Positions 50,299 through 62,400 of a DNA stretch of 64,000 bases are shown piece by piece. The notes beneath the pieces were generated by a model. That model saw only the letters and a program-made list of their open reading frames with translations. It had not been told where the DNA came from and searched no databases. Made by a program: the position numbers and the translations under genes. The stretch covers positions 6,099,317 through 6,163,316 of the forward strand of contig OY718804.1 of the NCBI GenBank assembly GCA_963070105.1, read 5' to 3'. Source of the stretch: Litomosoides sigmodontis. Its lineage: Eukaryota > Nematoda > Chromadorea > Rhabditida > Onchocercidae. How positions within the stretch are numbered: position 1 is the first letter of the stretch; every line of letters begins with the position of its first letter.

Positions 50299-51189
50299 TA
50301 AACAATGTAATAGTGAGTACTCCATCCGAGCTGATTCTGGTTTCGCTACATTCCGTCACCACATTATCCGGTATCATGTAACGCCGTTCGAATTGTTTCT
50401 TCAAGTAAAAAATTTTAATTTTAATTAGAAATGAAATTCATTTGTTCCTTATAATTTGTAGCTAGTTTGACCTTGATTTACCTTACAGTCTGAAATGTCT
50501 TCATTTCTTGGCACTTCGAATTTATTTATGTAGTGCAGATTAAAGCTAAGCTAAGAGTGTCTTGGTTGTATGCTTGCACAGTTAGTAAATATTTCAAGAA
50601 TTTACAGAGTTGGTGGTACGCTTTATTTTTACCAAAGCAAAAAACTGCATCACCTTGCCATCATTATCAACATGAACCGCGCTAATTCTGAGTTCATTAC
50701 CTTCGGTACTGACCTAAATTATTACCAAATTTTGGAGCCATCACGACATTTGTGGATAATCAAGTAAAGAAATCAGAAACTGACTAATCAGAAATTGAGT
50801 ACAGATTTATTAATTAAAAAAAGACCTAACAAACATGCGCTGACATTTTTGTCAAGACGATAAAATTTCCGTCAATAATTTCATGTAAGCAAACCGTTAT
50901 CTCATTTGGCGCAAAGTTTTTTGCCTCGATTGATACGGAAAATTTTTCAGCATCGTCGATTATCTAAAATATAATCAAATAACGAAATAAATATTCAAAT
51001 AACTTATTTTACCAAAATATCTTCAGTAAGTATAAATTTCGCCTGAAATTTCACCTCACCCACTTGATTGCTAACAAAATTTTCATTTCTGAATCGTAAG
51101 ATTCCGTACGGTAAACAGTTTAATGAACGCCAACGATCAGTGAATATCGTTGGTGTTGGAGCAAATGGTGAGGATGCTCTCCGTGACAT
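50276..51189 (-). CDS. Small heat shock protein (alpha-crystallin/HSP20 family)
   Basis: ATP-independent chaperone that binds unfolding proteins. Four short exons in order: 51055-51189, 50895-50963, 50654-50713, 50276-50398; 128 residues, typical of nematode sHSPs. The N-terminal arm is Ser/Pro-rich (MSRRASSPFAPTPT). The alpha-crystallin domain is assembled across the splices: KFSVSIEAKNFAPNEIT in exon 2, then STEGNELRISAVHVDNDG in exon 3, then QFERRYMIPDNV and SSDGVLTITL in exon 4. All three introns are in phase 0. The final acceptor (CTTGAAG) is weak. The usual C-terminal IXI motif is absent. No clear heat-shock element was identified upstream. The segment holding the stop codon is duplicated just downstream. 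The exact C. elegans counterpart is uncertain. Confidence 0.85.
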
Positions 51190-52600
51190 CTTTGATCGTT
51201 CTCGTCCTCCGCTGCGATTTAGCTATGTTTTATTTGATTGAAAAATGAATTAGAAATGATATTTCAGTTCCTCAGCGATTTGCACACAATCGCAAAATTG
51301 ATTCATGCGCGGATACGTGATGTACGTAAACGGTAAAAAGAGAGTTCTGCATCGAAACTTAAAGAGCTAAAGTGAAAGTGAACTAGGCAATAAGTACGGC
51401 TCGCAAAATTCCATTTAAGCCTTTTAGCATGCATTGACTTTTCAGGACATGAACTAGCAAAATTATTTTGAAAAAATTAAAAACCTTCCTGATACCTAGT
51501 TTTTACCAGTCACCTTCCAAGGAGTCATGGTAGAGTGTTTTTTAAAACGAAAAATAGATCAGAGCATTTAAAAACATAAAATTAATACTTATTATCACAC
51601 CACCTGCATTTATCAGTAGTGTAATAGCAGTTATTATTTTAAAAAGCCACAAACTTATCATGCAGCATTCTGCAAATTTGACTGAACCGGAAAATACGTG
51701 GCAACAAAATTTACGAACTTTTCACCCAATCTAATGCATAAAATTCAGAAAATGACTTAATTTATTTTAAATTTGATTGGCAAACTAATCGTCTTTATGA
51801 TAACAAATCATGATAAGGGGAGGGAACGAGAGATCGCTATTGAAAGTATAGCCGCCCTTCCTTTTATTTCCTTCTTCTCACTCACTCTGACCAGTAACAA
51901 AATATGAGCTTTAAAATCCAGTTTTTCACGTTTGATTTCATGAATATTATTTACTCACATTTTTCTCATCGCATGCACCAATCAAGTCGTCGGTATTAAA
52001 GCCTCTATATTCTTTAAACTGAACTTTGTGAAAAACCAGAAATTTCAAGATTCGAAAATTTAATTTTCAGCTTTAATGTACCGCAATTAAGAAGAATGAG
52101 AAATGAAGTGCGCTGAAAGTAAAATACAACAAACTTCAAAGTTAAACATTCAAGCGTAGTTGCATCCTTAAACTTTTCACCTAACTTTATTCCTAAATTA
52201 TTAACTGATAAATTCAAATTAATTATATTCGCTGCAATTATTTTCATGTTTTAAGCAACAATTAAACGATATTTTCCACTCACAAACCAAATTTATGAAG
52301 CAAACATGGATTTAGTTATATCAGAATAACAACATCAATGCGTAATCGCAGCAGCATTTTCCCACTGAAGCAAACGAAATCTTAAAATCAGCAACACTCC
52401 GCTGAAATTTTTCACAATGAACACTTTTCAAAAGTTTGGAAAACTCAATTTTCTTTCACTAATTTTTAAAAAAAGTTAATGCAATTCTAAATGTGCGACA
52501 AAGTTTTATATTTCGATTTTTAAATTACTCGTTTTGCAAGCATAATAACAGCAATCAATAGAAGCTTCGAATCAAATTTTTGGTACGGATAGAAGAAGAT
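51190..52600. other. Gap between flp-24 and the small heat shock gene
   Basis: AT-rich sequence with no supported gene. It should hold the promoter or outron of the heat-shock gene and the flp-24 3' UTR. Confidence 0.5.
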
Positions 52601-53265
52601 TTAATTATCATTGAGATCGCCAACTGGAACATTGTACGCTGCAAAACGTTTCCCGAAACGTATCATCATATCTGCTGCGCTCGGTGCCCGTTTTGCAATG
52701 TGTGTATCATCATTTGACTAAAATTTGACTAATTAGTTCAGCTTACTGTTTCTAAAGGACTTTGATAAAAATTTCAAGAACTCTTCCTGAAATAAATAGC
52801 AGAAGTATCTCTTGCAAAAGTTTCAGTCCCTAAATTACCAGCTGAAAGTAAGAAATAATTTTTTATATGAAAATTATCCATTTTAGAAGCAAATATTACA
52901 TCAAGTGAATTGTTCTATGAGATATTTCTGAAATATTTTACGATTTTTTACACAAAATTGAAAAGAATTTCTAACATTTAAATAATATCTTAGCGGTTCG
53001 AGGCCACCTCGAAATAGAAATTGACGTGCAAAATCGTTGTCTGAAAATAATTGTCGCACCGATGCTCGCACATTTCGTTGTGGACGAAAAATGAAATGGC
53101 AGTACTCGAAGGGCGGTATGAAAAAAACATTTCCTTTGTCGCTTACCGAGCGGTGAAAGTGAGGGAGCAAATAAATCACTTACCTCGCAATCGTTCAGAA
53201 TCATTGAAACAAAAATGGTTGATAACGAGCAGTGCCGCTACGATTACTCCTTTAGACGCAAGCAT
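52601..53265 (-). CDS. flp-24: FMRFamide-like neuropeptide precursor FLP-24
   Basis: Secreted neuropeptide precursor acting through G-protein-coupled receptors in the nervous system. Three exons in order: 53184-53265, 52976-53040, 52601-52717; 87 residues. Exon 1 carries the signal peptide (MLASKGVIVAALLVINHF). The middle part (DNDFARQFLFRGG) resembles the acidic spacer of such precursors. Exon 3 has AKR, then APSAADMMIRFG, then KR: dibasic cleavage on both sides with a glycine for C-terminal amidation gives a single mature APSAADMMIRF-amide. The C. elegans FLP-24 peptide is VPSAGDMMVRF-amide, so three positions differ conservatively. A 14-residue tail (FAAYNVPVGDLNDN) follows the last KR. 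A TAACTTTCAG trans-splice-type site precedes the start by 16 bases. Confidence 0.92.
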
Positions 53266-56200
53266 TGTGAAGTATAGCTGCCTGAAAGTTAGACCAGTAA
53301 TTCTAAAACAAAGGGGGAAGTACTGGAAATCTTTAATTAATTTATTCAATTGTTTGCATGCACAACGTTCACACGTTCACTAAAGCTTAATTTCAGAAAA
53401 GTAATGCGCTCTCTGGCGCTTCACGTCAGTTAGCTCTGTTCATTTGGAAGAGAGGAAGATGACCGATAAGAGTGACATGAACTCGAACAGTAACTAACTT
53501 AAGTAAGCAATCATTTACTCCAAAACAAAGTAACTTGTAGTTTTTTGCAAATTAATTATCAAATGTATTGCTGCCGTGTAATAGGTAATACTTGAAGCTA
53601 TTGTTTTTGCTGTTGGGAAAATAGTGGTTGAAATTTTTTGAGGCATTTTCGCTTTCCAAATAAAAAGTTTTTAAGCTAACAATTTTTTTATAGAATCGTA
53701 GGTTTCTTGTTCCGCGTAGCCTTTCCCTTTTATTATATTCATAACTTTTATTGCTTTTGCTGCTAACTCTGTAAGTAAAAACTCATCCACTGCGTGGCGA
53801 GGCTAGCAAGCAAAGATGAAATTTAGCATTTCATGCAAACCTCACATTTATGCCGCGCGCATTTCATTCCTTCCTTAACGCCAATTCAGCAAAATGCAAT
53901 GGAAATTTAGAAAATTTGAGAGGCATGATATTTTTCAGATTGCTTTCATAAATTGAAAGAATTCTTCTTAGGTTTATTTCAATTTTATTATTTAAATAAA
54001 CATGAGGATATTTTAGAAAAAAAAATTGTTTATCGTTGAGAGGAGTGAGAGCAATAAAAGGCAATCATTCCATTTTTTTTTATTAACTTTTATTTTCTGT
54101 TGTAAGTGAAATTTGTCTAAAATTGCTATGAGGCAATTTTAATGTGAAAGAATAATGGAAAAACGAAGGAGGAGAAAAGCGTGGATTAACGTGACGAATG
54201 CAAATGATGCATTAAAAAGGCCAGATTTGCCGACACATCCATATCTGTACGTCTCAATTTTAATTGCGATTTTTTGCTGCCATTGACTGTTATTCCAATT
54301 CGCATCAAACGCTCTCAATTTTTTAACACTGAGAATTATGACGTCAACAAGTACATGGTTTAATACCATATAAGCTGTGTGTGAGGCTACTCGTATTTTT
54401 TCTTCAGCCTATTTTAGCTCAGTGGGGAAGGTTTCGTATTAGTTGAAAGTTGCATTCGCAAATATTTCACGCCAAAATCATCCATGCATTTAATTTTAAT
54501 TAAATTAACACGAGAAAACGTTTCTTTCCACAATGCTGCAAAAAAGAGTCTTGAATGGTAGTAAAGGGAACAATTAAAAGGATCACTTAATTTCTATTCC
54601 TATTAAATCAATCTTAGCATTGCTAATTATGCGAGATTAGCATTAATGTTAACTTTTCTGATTAATCCATGCAAAATACACTGATTTCGTGAAAAAAAAT
54701 TTACAATAAGGAAATGCACAGGAAAGCTGTCAATAGTGAAACATTCCAATAAATAAAATCAATTGGGAAATTAGAAATTTAATTGGCCTATTAGTCCACC
54801 TATTAGCCGGAAATCCTTTTAAGTCACTTTCTCTTTCCGGGCCTTCATCATTCCCTCTTTCTAACTCATACGTTATTTGCTGTTCGTCGCACCAATCTGA
54901 CTAGGCAAAATTTTTCACTTCAATTGTTAGCATAAGCAATACGTTAACAAACAAGAAGTACAACATTAAGATTATTGAAATGAGCGATTTTATGAGAAAC
55001 AAACCTTAAAACATATTACTTAATAAGATAATTAGCCGAAGAACGAATTTCACCATCTCTCTCTCTCACTCTGTAGCTCAGTCTGTCTCTATCAGTTACT
55101 TTTAAAATGAATTAATTCAGCCTTCTTAATTCAATTATTTCATCCTTTTGCTCAGTTCAAATAAAGTGATCATAAATGCAAGCCTTCTGCTTCATTTGCT
55201 AAAAAATTGATTGGTGTGCAGTCACCAAATTTCTTTTTCTTGAAAAATTCATAAATTTCAGTAGTGAAATATGTAATGTATTGTCGAGGAAGGGATCGAA
55301 AATGAAATTAGTTCAATGAGTAATTTCTGGCCTTTCATGTAGTTATCCGTCGAGCAAGCAAAGAGCATGGAAGTAGTAAGAGGAATGACAGGAAATTTGT
55401 GAACTTTCCAATTCACTTCTGAACTGCGAAAGAGAAAAGGAAGCAAATTAATTCCTTCTATCTTTTCCTTTCAGTTTGCTTTGCAAGCAATGGAAAAAGC
55501 ATGCATTTCCTTCCCTAACTCCCAATGCTTTCGGCACTTTCATTTCTATGCTTTTCACCTGAAACTTTGAGAAAAAGTCGAAAAAAGCTATTTCCTAATT
55601 TATTACCTCAAAATTATCCATCCATAATGCGCTGAAAATATTTGAAGAGGAAAGACATCTGTGAATTAGCTTACTATGATGAGAATGCATGCTCTCCTCA
55701 TTAATTGCCTGCGGAGGAGCGGTGCGGGAGGTTGAACTGGAAGGTTTCATCAAAAAATGTGAAATAATTGATATTGCATGGAGAGCGACGGCTGCGTGGT
55801 ATTTCAATGCATATGTAAATGCGAGAATTGATAATAAACAATTTTTTAAGGGAAACAAATTACTGGAATGAATTTCCCTGATGAGCAGTGTGCAGAGGGA
55901 GAAAGTGACAGATATTTGGAAATATTGCAATTTACATGAAATGTTCTTTTCGGCTTGCTCGCAGTTTCCATCTTAGCACACTCGAAAACAAAGTGATATG
56001 AAAAGGTGGAAAGAGAAATTAAGATGAAAGGATTCGAATGCAGTCAAACGATCCGATATACCATAACAAGCATCCGCCAGTGGCCAAACATAAATTACAA
56101 CATTTCCGCTTTCAAACAAACAATTGAATTGTAGTGCTAATTTCAACCTGTGCTGTTGACTTTAATCAAAGATCCCAAATTCTAGCGATGAAAACCCACT

Positions 56201-58536
56201 GAAAAGTATGCGCACTACGCGGTATGTTGTATGAAATGGACACGTGCCAAGCATGTATAAGAGTTCAAGCAAGCAAAGAGTGCTTCTAGGCTACGCTACC
56301 ACTAAATACTGAGCACGGCGGAATATCCACGAGCCTCACGTCTATTGTTCACGGAAGTGAGATGATATCTGCTCGGCTTCGAAGTGAACAGCACTGGATG
56401 GTAGCTTGTGAAAGAGGTGTTATTTCAAGCCACACAGAGGTCATAATAAAGTGTTGATGGATGTATTCACTCATGCGGTGAGGAAACAGTTATGGGAAGA
56501 GAAGGCGAAAGCCAAGCCAACAAATATCCTTCGCTTCGACATTCGTCCTTCCTTGAAAATGATGGGGAAGTGATTGGGTGAAATTTATAAGAGAAACTTT
56601 GCATCTCTTCCTCAACAGACCAATGTTTCGTGGAAGGGATCGATTAAACAAATTTACTTAGCATTTGAGGATGAATTTGTGTTAGATAAGCTGCTGTTGA
56701 GAGGAAATGAAAGGGAAACGTGTTCGGGCCATAGGCCTAATACTGCTTAGGCTGAATAACAGAGAGGGGAAGTGCGCAGCCTAATTTATCCCATTTCCCT
56801 CCCTCATTTCTCGCTCACTGACAGAATCGTTTAAGATCGTCCTTCGATTCTCGCTGCTCCAGTCTTTATGGTATTTTGTATAAATAAGCGGAGATAGAAA
56901 AAGCACGTATACTGGAAGAGCAGTTGAAAGCATTCCTCAAGGGATCTTACGGCTACAGTGACCACAAATCCATTTACTAATTTCAGCTTTACTACAGTTC
57001 AGCTTCCTCCCTCAATGTTTTGAAAATCTCAACAACTGCAACTATGCTACTGCATTACTTCAGCATTGTGAAAAATTAGTGAAATGTGATTTGTTGGCCT
57101 TTTCAAGTTTACCGCTCCACACCTGAACAAAATCTATGATTAAAAGCAAATACGTTGTGTTGGAACGGAAAATAAAAAGTTGGGAAGCAAAAGCATTCAC
57201 TCCTCTGCATCACTTTCAAGTGATAGCCATAGAGGCGACAGGCGTGTCCCATTTTAAATTAATTAACTGTCTGTTTTGATGAATAAGGTGGGACATTATC
57301 ATTTATCCTGTCAGGCTGTCACTCGATCGTTGTGAAAGGACCACTCGATAAATATTGTAGTTGGCGTGAAATTACAAGCACAAGGAAGGCTCGTAACTGT
57401 CGCCGAAAGAAACGTTCCGTGTGTGGGAGGAAACCAATCGATTCGATGAGAGAACTGAAATTTGTTTGCTAAGTAGAAAAGCTAACAAATAGTGAAAATG
57501 TTCTGAAAAAAGAGCTTTCAATAGCTGCAAGACAAAAGTAATCAAAGAAATTATTTTCGAAAGCTTTTTCGCGTACACGTTACAAGCAAATTAGAGTTAA
57601 TCAGAAGAAGCATATTGACATAAAATTGGATTGATAATCGATGAATCAGCTTTTGCTTCCTTTATTTATTCATTTTTTTGAAAATTATTTTTAACCCAAA
57701 TTATTAAATAAACGTACGTCTGACTCTCAACGTCTGGTAGGAGCACCAGTTACGAATGCAAATAGATACTTGATAATATCGCGTTACTGTTGTAGTAATG
57801 GCACTATTCCATCAAACAAATTTTCCTTCCCTGACGACGAAAATTTATGAGCGAATCAAAATTAACAGCTCCTTTCTACTCAAAATCAGTTGTAACGTTG
57901 TCGGAATCTTTCATAGAAATTAGCTAGCCGAAGATGGTTAGATTAATCCTTAATTCATAAATGTCCATCTTATCCATCTTACTTCTTTTGCCCTAAATAT
58001 TTTCAGGTTGATATTCCTACACAATGAAATTTAATTCGCTTCGTAATTAACTTCATATGTTTTTGATAGCTAATTGATGTCCAATGAATTTTCATTTTGC
58101 TATTTGCATAAAATTACAAATTGGTTTTTTATTGCATCAAGTCTGTATCAAAAAATGAAACTGAAAAAATCACATTGAAATCAATGAAATGAGCTGTCAT
58201 CGTTTTTGTAAACTTAAAAGTTATAATAAAATTAGAAAAAAACAAAAATAAAAGCAAAATTTCTTGTGATGCTGAAAAGAGACATTTTGAAAGTTAAAAA
58301 TGACTTTTTATTGTAAAAATGCTTATGACAAGGTGAACTTCAAATAGTAACAAAGAGTCCGACAGAGTTTTAGATCACTAAGCTATAAAAATTCTCTTTC
58401 AAATTGAAATCTTTGCTTTTATATTACCATAAATTTGCAATTTTTCTTTTTGAAATAGAAATTTTTTTCTACACAATGAAAATGCAGGACAATATGACTA
58501 AAACACGCACGCACAAGCACGCACACGCGCGCACAT

Positions 58537-58602
<66 letters not shown>

Positions 58603-58978
58603 CATAATTTACATTAAAAAGATCATTATTGAATAGGAAAAATGAAAAGTGAAAATTGAGCGCAACGTGAAAAGATAGACCAAAAATAGCTAGCAAGGAA
58701 AGTCTGAACTTTGAATTGCACCTAAACCTTATCGTTGGAACTATCAATCATCTCGGCAAGACCACTTTGGCATTGTTAGCTATTTTCCGCTCTGTCATTG
58801 TTAACGTTAATCAGTGCTGCAGAAAGAATTAAAATCGGAAATGAGCCAAGTCACTAGCTGGGCCACTCTTTCGTCCAGGAATTCAAGTCATAATCTATAA
58901 AATCTCATCTTTACAGCATTTCGCATATTTAATTTTCGAAACAAATTTGTTATTGTCAAAGATCACTAAACTCTTCGT
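53266..58978. other. Long gene-poor region
   Basis: About 5.7 kb with no supported gene on either strand. Only short random frames are seen, for example a 38-codon plus-strand frame from the ATG at 56459. It may contain regulatory sequence for the neighbouring Hox gene. The right part holds a CA microsatellite. Confidence 0.4.
58504..58602. repeat. (CA)n microsatellite
   Basis: Long CA run flanked by GCAC variants. Long open frames through it on both strands (His-Thr or Val-Cys runs) are artefacts of the repeat. Confidence 0.95.
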
Positions 58979-59491
58979 TCATTCACCCTTTAGAGTGGAC
59001 ATCATCAACTGCGAACTACAGGATTGGTCAGCCGATGACCTCTGCTTTTGCTTCTTATCTTTCATTCGTCGATTCTAAAAATTCGAGTAAAAATTGATTA
59101 ATGCACATAAAAACTGAAGTGATAGAAACAATGCCGAAATTAGAGAGAACAAAGAGAACCAATCAATATTTTCATTCGTTCGCGACATCATTCTGGTTAT
59201 ATGATTTCCAAAATTTGCAAGAAACTTTTCTTTCTAGAATTATCCTATCACAGGAAGAAATTTCAAAAGCTTTTTCAGATGATAAAAATGAAAAAGAAGG
59301 AAGTTTTACCTGAAACCAAATTTTTACTTGCCTCTCGGATAGGTACAAATTCTTAGCTAACTCGTATCGTTTCTGCTTGCTAACATAAGTGTTGTAAAGA
59401 AATTCCTTCTCCAACTCCAAAGTTTGATATTTGGTGTACGGTTTCCTCTTTTTCCTTGACGATATATTTCCGGTCCAATCTAACGTCGCAT
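58979..59491 (-). CDS. nob-1/php-3: Posterior (Abd-B class) Hox protein, last two exons
   Basis: Homeodomain transcription factor of the posterior Hox group, which patterns the tail in nematodes. Exons 59310-59491 and 58979-59074 on the minus strand encode the C-terminal 91 residues. Motifs in order: [20 protein letters not shown] before and in the N-terminal arm, [37 protein letters not shown], then after the intron [12 protein letters not shown] and a short tail to the stop. The residue set ([21 protein letters not shown]) is that of Abd-B/Hox9-13 and of C. elegans NOB-1 and PHP-3; I cannot choose between the two. The intron splits the homeodomain between Q50 and N51 in the recognition helix. 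The first exon here starts in phase 1 after TTTTAAAG, so at least one 5' exon is missing, in the next 4.5 kb or beyond the window. Confidence 0.93.
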
Positions 59492-62400
59492 CTTTAAAAC
59501 ATTAAACCTCTTTTTGCTAACTCTTTGAAAAATTCTTTGTAATACGGAAGAAATCATCCAATCATAAGCAATCCTTCAAGCATCAAATTCATTCAAATTA
59601 TTCTACTTTAAAATTTGCCTTTCAAAATTGAAAAGACTAAAAAATTATTTTTTGAGACAAAAAACTGTGATAATTTAAATTAAAATATTAATAGTAAAAA
59701 ACTTTAATTAAGTTAAAGTTAAATTCAAAATTTCATAAGGATGAAGCAGCACACACAACAAAAATTGTACTAGAGAAGTGCAATTCATATACAGTGAAAT
59801 TACCAATCATATCCATCCCACTGTTAATAATTGCATGGTTTACAGCGTGGGTCATCCTCAACCTCAAGGAAGCACTCATTAATCGAACCCTAATTACCTC
59901 TACTCCAATATTTTATCGTCTGCAGTTTAGCCTTTGCTAATAGTTGAATATATAGCAGTGCTGGACGATCAGATTGATAACTTTACGAGGAACACTGATA
60001 AGAGGATTATAGCAATGGAAGAAGTGTAGTAATCGTAACCGACAATGAGTTTAAAGGTTTGTAGAGTAGAAGTAAGTTTATTCAATTTCACTCTCTAGTA
60101 ATTTCGCCCACGGAGATAATGACATCTCTAAGCATTCATTTAAAAAATAATCTCAAGCGACTTCAACTAACTAATTTTTGTTTTTCTTCATTTGAAGAAC
60201 GCTCAATTTTTAAAACAATTTGTCCGAAAGTAATTTATTTCCATCGTTCTTCATTAATTCAAATCTCATTAGCTTCCTAGCAATATCATTCAACAAATAC
60301 AATTTATATAAGTGGAACTGACAGCTAATTTGTTACAAATTCATAATAGCAGTCGTAAAAAGCTAGAGTGACAGATGGATTCTATAACTGCACTCAGAGG
60401 AAAAGTGAAAAGGGCAGAGTGAAATCCATACGATTCTATGGCTCTTTACATCTGAACACAATATCAATCACGAACTACCGTATCCCTCGCATCACACAGC
60501 TCTCCATTTTCTTGCACATTAAATTATTACCAAGCGACCTAGACAAACCATAATTCATGAATATTCTATAACTATGCTAACTGTTCAGTCATTACCAGCT
60601 TTCTGAAAGTAGGCCCTAACATCTTTTCTTAATATTTTTCATCTCCCAATTTAGTTGGATTTTTCTTTTTCTCTACCATACACCATTGTATTCTATTGTT
60701 TCATAGGTACTCACATTAGCTGCAAAAAACTTGAAAATTCAAACGAAAACTTTGAGCATGACACATCTTGTAGATAGTCGCACACAGATCGAGTACTGTA
60801 GTGATAACAATCAAAAAAGTCTCTAAATTTACTTTCACTTCATGGATTTTTACAAATAATTCAAACAGAACTCTTTGTCTCTTCTTATTTAATAAAACAA
60901 GCCCTTCAAATTGGGAATGCATAAATTTTGCCAAATGGATCAGTCGACTCTTGATTTTCATCACTTATTCTGCGAATATTAGTCAAACAAAATTAATTCC
61001 CATCCGAAAGATAATTCAACATCTTGCAAGAAAGAGAAACTTGTCGGCTTCCAGCCATTCAGTTGAAAGAGTTAAATTAGGGAATTTAATTAATCTAAAT
61101 TGATACCCTCAAATATTTTACGTATCTTTCTTTCTCCCAACAAAAGTAATTTAGCTTGTTTGCCATGCAAATAAATCGATTTCCTTGTACAAACAATGAT
61201 TTGGTTGAGGGTGAGGAAAATTACAGTATGCCAGTTTTGAAGCATAGAGAGGAGCAAACATTCGATTTGGAAGAGGAAATTACGGAGCTTAGGAAAGCCT
61301 TGAAAAGGAAAGAACGAAAGAAGGAGTACCGAAGGTGTTACAGTAATTTTAGTTACTGATCGTTGCAGAAATCTGATTATTTGCGAATAGATGAAAAATC
61401 TGATATGCCTTTTGTAGGGTCCGAAAGGACTGCAGCCGGTTGAGCCAGAAAATAGCAAAGGAAATAATATTTATCAAATGGGGACATCTGCAACAATTGG
61501 TAATAAAAAGGGACGACGAGGAGGAATGTTGCTTGATAATTTCATCAAAAGGAAAGAAAAAGCAATTGATGGAAGAACTTTTAAATTCGTCAAGTATTGG
61601 CAATCATTTAGGTGTTTGTCTAGCGAAAACAGAGGAAGATTTGCAAAGATCACATTAATTTTAAATATGCAGAAGGATGTCATATTTAAGTATGTCATAT
61701 TTAAGATAAGCGCTATCGCTTAATTTCTAAACTTCAAAGAATTAGTACTTTTTGCTGTAAAGAGAGTTAGTTTGATGGGAAATGCTTCATGCGCTACAAA
61801 TAAAGCGAAGCATTATGAGTCAGAGGGAATCAGTAGGATTTGTTAGAGCTGAGTTATGAGCGATATTTACCACTACTCATCTGTGTAATAAACTTGTTTC
61901 AGCAATCAGAGCACGACGTCGGTGTTACGTAAAGAAGCCTTATCAGACATCAGTATCTTGGACAGATGATGGATGATAGCTCATTCCTGCGCAGCAATCC
62001 GTACCTTTGCCAATCGCTGCGCTAACTAGCACTGTACACACAGTGACAAGCGGCACACTTTCCCATCACAGAAATGATCTATGAATGCTAAGTTATAATT
62101 GGAATTATCTTCGAAGTGAATAAATATCTCTTACTTCAAAGATTGCTATCGGTAGAAGTTTGCATGGCGTAGATTAGTGGTGATGGATAATAATTGAGTG
62201 CTGCTGATAGTAGCGCTTGTCTTAGAATATTACCGCCTCTCGCCTTTATTTGTGTAAGCAAGCAGCAGTTCATACCTCCTTATTTACATCGTCCAATTCC
62301 TTCCACAACTATTTTGCAGCAAATAGAAAGATTAAGGTGTAAGAGCAAAACTACTGCTCACCTTTCGCTGAGGGAAAGCCATCAGCACTGCTCCAAAAGT

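Noticed and set aside
54408..54470. TAGCTCAGTGGGG, like a tRNA D-arm/A box; a similar TAGCTCAGTTAAG is at 14447
   Set aside because: Neither is followed by a B-box GGTTCGANNCC or a cloverleaf with a 7-bp acceptor stem.
55595..55930. 111-codon minus-strand frame with a hydrophobic stretch
   Set aside because: No acceptor or start context and no recognisable domain; treated as chance.
58404..58747. Open frames with His-Thr or Val-Cys runs on both strands
   Set aside because: Translation of the CA/GT microsatellite.
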